This document shows positions 59,904 through 64,000 of a stretch of 64,000 bases of DNA, piece after piece. Both the position numbers and the translations under genes were made by a program. Below the pieces are notes generated by a model. That model did not search any database. It had not been told where the DNA came from and saw only the letters and a program-made list of their open reading frames with translations. The DNA comes from JBDTME01 sp964583795 (lineage in GTDB: Bacteria; Patescibacteriota; Microgenomatia; UBA1400; PJMF01). Within the stretch, counting starts at the first letter, position 1. Each line of letters opens with the position of its first letter. The stretch is from assembly GCA_964583795.1 (NCBI GenBank), contig CAZOWX010000004.1, forward strand, positions 11,974 through 75,973, given 5' to 3'.

Positions 59904-60095
59904 CTACTTTGGAGATTGTTTTTTATTGCTTGGCTCTTGATCCCTTTCCTTTTCAATGTCACTGGTCAGTCCCTTTCTCAATTCTTTTATTGCAGCGCCA
60001 ACATTTTTTGACAATTCAGGTAGGTTTTTCCCACCAAAGAGTAACAGTATAATGAGCAAAACGACAACTAGTTCTGGAACACCAACACCAAACAT
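59904..60095 (-). CDS. tatA: Twin-arginine translocase subunit TatA
   Basis: The 63-residue protein has one membrane helix (VPELVVVLLIILLLFGGKNLPEL near 6-28), followed by the FGGKNLPEL hinge, an amphipathic helix (SKNVGAAIKELRKGL) and a polar tail. TatA builds the pore for folded proteins. It precedes tatC, the usual order. A short AAAGAAA precedes the ATG. Confidence 0.93.
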   Translation of the reverse strand: MFGVGVPELVVVLLIILLLFGGKNLPELSKNVGAAIKELRKGLTSDIEKERDQEPSNKKQSPK

Positions 60096-60121
60096 ATCTG
60101 ATTTTCTTTAAATAAAACTGG

Positions 60122-60127
60122 TACTAT
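60122..60127 (+). promoter_or_regulatory. TACTAT 6 nt before ATG
   Basis: TACTAT is followed by six bases and the ATG at 60134. The region is AT-rich, so the exact hexamer is uncertain, and no ribosome binding site is visible. Confidence 0.35.
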
Positions 60128-60133
60128 ATAAGC

Positions 60134-60460
60134 ATGGAATTTGTACGATATCAAGTAGTGCTGAAAACGATATTGATTTTCATGCTAAGTTGCTATGTCT
60201 TGGCAGGAAAAGTGAGTGCTACATCATACGGATCAGGAACATATAGTGCAAATAAGTATGGAGGAATCAATATAGCCAGTTGTGCCCCTGATATTAATCA
60301 GGATGGAAGAGTTGACCTTTTCGATTATTCATCACTATTAATTGACTTCCTCAAGTTACAATTGAGAAATCCCAGAAGCGATATCAACAAAGATGGAATT
60401 GTGGATTTAAAAGATTACTCTATTTTGGTCAATAGTTTTTTAAAAGCTTGCAACGGCTGA
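60134..60460 (+). CDS. Minimal exported dockerin protein
   Basis: The 108-residue protein has a signal peptide (about 1-30, ending KVSATS), a short SYGSGTYSANKYGG segment, and a type I dockerin with two intact calcium loops (DINQDGRVDLFDY and DINKDGIVDLKDY), each ending in a FLK helix. Nothing follows the dockerin. Its only evident partner function is to occupy a cohesin. The segment before it has the (Y/F)G-x-G-x-Y motif also found at 59013. Compare the dockerins at 9547 and 20543. Confidence 0.78.
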   Translation: MEFVRYQVVLKTILIFMLSCYVLAGKVSATSYGSGTYSANKYGGINIASCAPDINQDGRVDLFDYSSLLIDFLKLQLRNPRSDINKDGIVDLKDYSILVNSFLKACNG

Positions 60461-60466
60461 GGAAAA

Positions 60467-61672
60467 TTATGGAGCGACATTCCCTACTTGGGTAATATCC
60501 TGCGCCCCTGGTTGAATATGGATGTTTGTTGTTTGATTTTGAGTCGCCCGATTGCCAATAAGGGTTACTCCTGATGAGTGGGTGGAGACATATATCCCAT
60601 ATAGGTTCCTTGAGGTTAAACAATTGGATACGATGATATTTGAACTTCCAATTCCATCACTTGTATTGTTCACAAATATCCCGACACCACGTCCTGATCC
60701 TAGATTATCATTTGTCGATATATTAGAAATAATACTATTGGTGACTCCCACTAGATGAATTCCGATAGAAGTATTATTACTCATTGATCCACCAATAATT
60801 TGGATGTCGTTGCACTGAATCAAACGAAATCCTTGATCCGTACCTGTAGATTCACAATCAATGAACCGAACCCGTTCAACGGTCCCGAGGGCACCCTGAA
60901 TGGTTACGCTCGCCGACGCATTATTTTCAAACTGACAACGAGAGAAGTGGATATTTCTTACTGTTTCGCTACTACTGTTGGGTTCGAGATCAACGCCTGA
61001 TTGAGGGGCAATACCGCCAGTGTTATAAAAACGACATTCAACAATATCAACTTTGTCAGCAGAGATAATTGAAAGACCTTGTCGACGATTGTGATCATAC
61101 ACACAGCGTTCGAGTTTAACCTGCCGACTGTTTTTCGCAATGTACATCCCATCACCCCAGCAATCTTTGATCGTGACTTCCCGAATCACCACGTTTTGTA
61201 CATTATTCATTTCAATCCCAAAACCCCACTCACCCGTTGTCCCGATGTGGTTCGTTCGATCGCCAACAATTTGACCACCATGTATGGTTACATTGGTTAC
61301 ATTATCCAGTAAAAATGCGCGATACGGGTGCGTTATATTATTTGGCTTCACTTGAACAATAGCTTGCGGATGAAGAATGAGTGTCTGATGAGAAGCAACT
61401 CGCAGACCTGTGAGAGCATCGATCAGATATGTTGCAGGACCTGGAAAGTAGACGTATGCTGATGTTGTTTCTGATAAAACGGACTGAATTGCTGCTGTAT
61501 CATCAGTTACTCCGTCGCCTTTCGCTCCAAACTGGAGAACATTTTTTACCTCAAGAACATTCTTTAGTTTACCGTCTGGAGTATGGGAGACTTCTAAAAA
61601 CTGATTAAGAACATTGCCCCAAGTGCCATCATCACTTCCGACAACAGGTAATCGAGGAGAAGAAATTGCCAT
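60467..61672 (-). CDS. Right-handed parallel beta-helix protein (pectate-lyase-like)
   Basis: The 401-residue protein has a short N-terminal segment (DDGTWGNVLNQFLEVSH, then DGKLKN), the pectate-lyase-superfamily start VLQFGAKGDGVTDDTAAIQ near 47-65, and then many about 22-residue coils with N, V, I ladders (VTIHGGQIVGD, VTIKDCWGDGMYI). It has no signal peptide and no TM segment, though related folds usually lie outside the cell. The N-terminal GTWG/VSH element resembles trimerising or attachment modules of phage tail-spike and surface proteins. Binding or cleaving polysaccharides is plausible. The stop is 6 nt from the stop of the convergent dockerin gene. Confidence 0.8.
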   Translation of the reverse strand: MAISSPRLPVVGSDDGTWGNVLNQFLEVSHTPDGKLKNVLEVKNVLQFGAKGDGVTDDTAAIQSVLSETTSAYVYFPGPATYLIDALTGLRVASHQTLILHPQAIVQVKPNNITHPYRAFLLDNVTNVTIHGGQIVGDRTNHIGTTGEWGFGIEMNNVQNVVIREVTIKDCWGDGMYIAKNSRQVKLERCVYDHNRRQGLSIISADKVDIVECRFYNTGGIAPQSGVDLEPNSSSETVRNIHFSRCQFENNASASVTIQGALGTVERVRFIDCESTGTDQGFRLIQCNDIQIIGGSMSNNTSIGIHLVGVTNSIISNISTNDNLGSGRGVGIFVNNTSDGIGSSNIIVSNCLTSRNLYGIYVSTHSSGVTLIGNRATQNQTTNIHIQPGAQDITQVGNVAP

Positions 61673-62182
61673 ATTGTGTTTATTTTAAGTTACTTTTTAT
61701 CAGATTATCAAAAAAGTATAACAAAAATGTAGCGACAATAGCAAATTTTCAAGATAAAGAGATGATCATACTGTCGCAATAAAATAAAGGGACCTTTTTG
61801 GGAAAATGGTGACATGGGATTGGACAAAGTATTTACTAGACTCTAAGAAAATATATGAAGCAAAATCTTTCTGTATTTTCCTCTTTACCATTAAAATTTC
61901 TAAACTCGAAGACGATGTCGGGTTATATGGAGCCGAGGTTTTGCAGCTAGTTGAGATTATTTGAAAGGATTCTTGATCAAACATGAACCTTCATTTTTCA
62001 ATCATATCTAAAAGTTGTCATCCTCAAGAAGTGAGTCGATTTCCAGAAGTATTTTCGTGGATCCCCGATGCTCGATGGCTTCACTTGGCCCGCCCTGGGC
62101 GGACCAGGTTCATTCATCGGGTCGAGGATGACGCCTTTTTATTGGGTGTGTCCAATAAAGTAGTGCTTTTGTGCAGACCGAT
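61673..62182. other. Intergenic region with a nested palindrome and no clear gene
   Basis: The first 340 bp are AT-rich with only short frames lacking ribosome binding sites. The palindromic element at 62017-62132 lies in the second part. I see no tRNA or other known RNA. Confidence 0.5.
62017..62132. repeat. Nested inverted-repeat element (REP/MITE-like)
   Basis: Three nested inverted pairs: GTCATCCTC (62017-62025) with GAGGATGAC (62124-62132); CCCGATG (62064-62070) with CATCGGG (62115-62121); and the core GGCCCGCC-CTG-GGCGGACC (62087-62105). The outer pair is perfect over 9 bp, the second over 7. The core is a GC-rich hairpin like those at 13249 and 58250. The element would fold as a long branched hairpin and looks like a dispersed repeat or a structured RNA. 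CCTTTTT follows. Confidence 0.65.
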
Positions 62183-62584
62183 CTACTCAATCAACCCTTT
62201 CTCTTTTAAATCACCAAAAATCAAATGATCCACGGCAGAGGTGAGTGATTTTTGTGAGAAGGTGAAGAAATCTATTTTTTCAATCTCGGCACTGGCTTTG
62301 AGTTTTCCGGTGAATGTTGCGGTGTAGCAACTCATGCGTACCATAGTGCCATTCGGTTTACCGTGTGCTTGGGCTTCAAAAACTCCATACTTTTTGATCG
62401 TATTTGGTAGGAGTGACACACTCAGCTCTTCATCGACTTCTCGGATCAGCGCTTCGTAATCACTTTCACTGCCTTCGCGTTTTCCTCCGGGAATGTACCA
62501 CGTGTCCTTGCCTTTCGACAAAGTGACCAAAATCTTTTTATTAACGATATAAATATATGCGAGTTTATCAATGTACTGTTTCAT
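62183..62584 (-). CDS. Nudix hydrolase
   Basis: The 133-residue protein has a complete Nudix box, GGKREGSESDYEALIREV then DEEL, near 41-64, preceded by KKILVTLSKGKDTWYIP. GGAAAGG lies before the ATG. It has an 8-oxo-dGTPase-like length, but the substrate cannot be told. It is divergent from the Nudix-like protein at 62643. Confidence 0.87.
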   Translation of the reverse strand: MKQYIDKLAYIYIVNKKILVTLSKGKDTWYIPGGKREGSESDYEALIREVDEELSVSLLPNTIKKYGVFEAQAHGKPNGTMVRMSCYTATFTGKLKASAEIEKIDFFTFSQKSLTSAVDHLIFGDLKEKGLIE

Positions 62585-62642
62585 ACGACCTTTCCCACTT
62601 GATTAACTCTCTAGAGTATAATCGACGCAGTTGTAAAATCTA

Positions 62643-63338
62643 GTGAAGCTGCCTTCACCAATGACTGAAATTTCCATTCACCCTGTTCAGGCCCAAATTG
62701 TGTTGCTTCTGCTCTCGCAAAGCAATCAATCCTTTTCTCAATTAAATAAAGGGGAGTTAACTAATGACTGGTTTAGTTATCACCTTCGACAAGTGATAAA
62801 AAAAGGTTGGGTCGAAAAGAGTGGAAAAAAGTATGTATTAAGTTCAGTTGGGAAAAAGTTGGCACTACAAGTTAATCCGCAAGAGTATGAACTTTCTCAA
62901 CCACAGCGAGTGTCAGTGTTACTGGTGATTCAAGATGATGATAACTATTTGATTCAACAGCGATTGTCTGAACCATTTTATGGAGTGTGGGAATTTCCAA
63001 CCGCACGCATTCCGTTTGGAGTTCAGGCTCAACAGTTTGCAGAAGAATTACTCAAACAAGAAACTGGAATTATTACGAAGTTACAGTTTTGTGGGGTAAA
63101 CCAAAAGGTTGAGACAAAAAATAAAGCCTTTTTTGATGATAAGTACTACTTGGTTTTCAAGGGACTTAAAGAAGGTGGAGAAATGCTGTTAAACTTTCCC
63201 GGAGGAAAAAACTTTTGGTTAACCAAACAAGAATTATTAGCCAAAGAAAAAACCCATTTTGATTTGAGAAATACATTGAGGATTATTGAAGGGAAAAGTG
63301 AAATGACTTTTATAAATGGAGAAGTGAGTGAGTACTAA
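62643..63338 (+). CDS. Winged-helix protein with degenerate Nudix domain
   Basis: From the GTG at 62643 (or the ATG at 62661) the protein has 231 residues. Residues 10-75 are a small winged-helix domain (ELTNDWFSYHLRQVIKKGWVE). Residues 85-220 are a Nudix-fold domain whose box reads AEELLKQETGI; the catalytic REUxEExGU has lost its Arg and one Glu. It may bind a nucleotide without hydrolysing it, acting as a sensor for the DNA-binding domain, as in NrtR-type regulators. NrtR proteins have the Nudix domain first and winged helix last, so the order here is reversed. Confidence 0.65.
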   Translation: MKLPSPMTEISIHPVQAQIVLLLLSQSNQSFSQLNKGELTNDWFSYHLRQVIKKGWVEKSGKKYVLSSVGKKLALQVNPQEYELSQPQRVSVLLVIQDDDNYLIQQRLSEPFYGVWEFPTARIPFGVQAQQFAEELLKQETGIITKLQFCGVNQKVETKNKAFFDDKYYLVFKGLKEGGEMLLNFPGGKNFWLTKQELLAKEKTHFDLRNTLRIIEGKSEMTFINGEVSEY

Positions 63339-63364
63339 GGCTTGAAAGGATTTGTATGCTATGC

Positions 63365-64000
63365 TCATTCAAATTCGTCACGCAGAAGTTGTGGAGTGCA
63401 CGGTTGGGTAAATAGTGTGCGAATCAGTTTTTCTTTTTTCTGTGTGTTGTTGTACAAATGTTCCAGAAAGTTAAATGCGCTGTAGTATACCGGAGCGTAC
63501 TTGCCAAATAACTCATCAGTAGAAAAGTTCACTATATATTGAATACTCTGTTTACTTAATGCGAATTGTTCCAGTTTTTTCTTGATTTCTTCCCTACTTA
63601 AATGATCATCAAAGTACCAGAAAGTGGCTACATTTTGAGCGGCGAAAATGAGGCGATCATAGTACCAACCAAGGAGTAACTCATTATTTTTTGGGGTTAG
63701 ACCACCAAGCAAGACAAAGATCCCCTCAGCAATGGCTTCACTGACAAAGGTTTGTGGGCTAAAGGTAACGACCAACCCATGTTCGCCTTTGCCATCCTCA
63801 GTAAGTAATCGATCTTTTTGTGACAGCTCTGAATGGTGGCCGCCGTATGCTTCATGGAATGCTAAGCGATAAAGATCTAACTGGGTAAATGAGACGTCAC
63901 TATTGAGAGTCAGCTTTGATCGAAATGGAGCAAGATGTGTGTTAAATGCACTCCATGGCTTATCTTGAACAACTTCAAACTCAAATCCTTCATCTGGGAA
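63365..64000 (-). CDS. Truncated metallopeptidase-like protein
   Basis: The frame runs without a stop from 63365 to the right edge, so the 5' part is missing. The visible 211 residues contain AFHEAYGGHHSEL, an HEx3GGHH motif close to the zinc sites HExxPGHH of DUF885-type gluzincins. PFRSKLTLNSD precedes it and a helical C-terminal region follows. If the His/Glu residues bind zinc, it is a peptidase; Gly in place of the usual Pro is unusual. The TTG at 63775 is not the true start. Confidence 0.55.
   Translation of the reverse strand, partial: FPDEGFEFEVVQDKPWSAFNTHLAPFRSKLTLNSDVSFTQLDLYRLAFHEAYGGHHSELSQKDRLLTEDGKGEHGLVVTFSPQTFVSEAIAEGIFVLLGGLTPKNNELLLGWYYDRLIFAAQNVATFWYFDDHLSREEIKKKLEQFALSKQSIQYIVNFSTDELFGKYAPVYYSAFNFLEHLYNNTQKKEKLIRTLFTQPCTPQLLRDEFE

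Noticed and set aside
61766..61984. Minus-strand frame of 72 codons
   Set aside because: No ribosome binding site or -10 at the expected distance, no recognisable family; treated as intergenic.
61983..62228. Plus-strand frame of 81 codons
   Set aside because: Runs through the palindromic element at 62017-62132 and overlaps the 3' end of a Nudix gene.

Overview
The window looks like part of the chromosome of an uncultivated Patescibacteria (CPR) bacterium, most like Microgenomates. This rests on the reduced, mixed gene content, many stand-alone receiver-domain proteins, cohesin and dockerin proteins in a bacterium with few metabolic genes, very large surface proteins and moderately low GC. 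The lineage is an inference, not a phylogenetic result. TAA, TAG and TGA all end clear genes, so the code is the standard bacterial one. Three runs of ten N (10503-10512, 13723-13732, 42385-42394) are scaffold gaps inside genes. I saw no rRNA, tRNA, CRISPR array, transposase or phage module.

Layout. 0-7 kb: housekeeping and accessory genes (YbaK-type deacylase, two MazG-like proteins in the first 12 kb, a divergent sigma-70 factor, HAD hydrolase, PNPOx-like protein, receiver, CobW GTPase, an MntA/HepT toxin-antitoxin pair and a fragment of a second CobW gene). 7-11.3 kb: ArsR regulator divergent from an MFS transporter, then a membrane-anchored cohesin protein and a cohesin-cohesin-dockerin scaffoldin-like protein. 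11.4-16.6 kb: MazG-like, DUF2130, dnaG and rpoD, with degenerate heptamer arrays in the intergenic gaps. 16.7-25.3 kb: ABC exporter, secreted glycoside-hydrolase-like protein, N-terminal-dockerin protein, HflX, MsrB, acyltransferase. 25.4-35.5 kb: Ca2+/cation antiporter, membrane glycosyltransferase, small enzymes, then a copper/redox island: ArsR-YHS regulator, CopA, TauE/SafE-cupredoxin and CopZ-like HMA protein on the minus strand, and divergently a ferric-reductase/MsrQ-like heme protein, a peroxiredoxin and a 14-residue Cys-rich peptide ending at a strong terminator.

35.5-50.1 kb: a long, mostly co-oriented signalling and surface block. It holds a multi-TM PAS sensor, a PilJ-HAMP-PAS histidine kinase, two receivers, a surface protein of about 2,070 residues (a LamG domain split by 14 propeller-like repeats, then Fn3-like domains), a MacB/LolD-type ABC ATPase and permease with an inserted SH3-like domain, and a further receiver. 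50.1-58.5 kb holds several damaged genes (GH25 lysozyme with an in-frame amber codon; VOC and MFS genes each with a one-base homopolymer frameshift), a Met-rich exported protein whose promoter carries the same palindrome as the copper operon, a glycosyltransferase, and a deaminase next to a catalytically dead paralogue. 58.5-64 kb: DUF2178/HTH pair, a 51-residue twin-arginine protein beside tatC-tatA, a minimal dockerin protein, a beta-helix protein, two Nudix-type genes and a truncated metallopeptidase-like gene.

Three systems stand out. (1) A minimal cohesin-dockerin surface assembly spread over the window. (2) A copper/redox regulon with a probable shared operator at two loci 19 kb apart. 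(3) A sensor, giant surface protein and ABC transporter block. At least ten genes have a -10-like hexamer exactly 6 nt before the ATG and no Shine-Dalgarno, which suggests leaderless transcripts are common here; other genes have clear AAGGAG-type sites.
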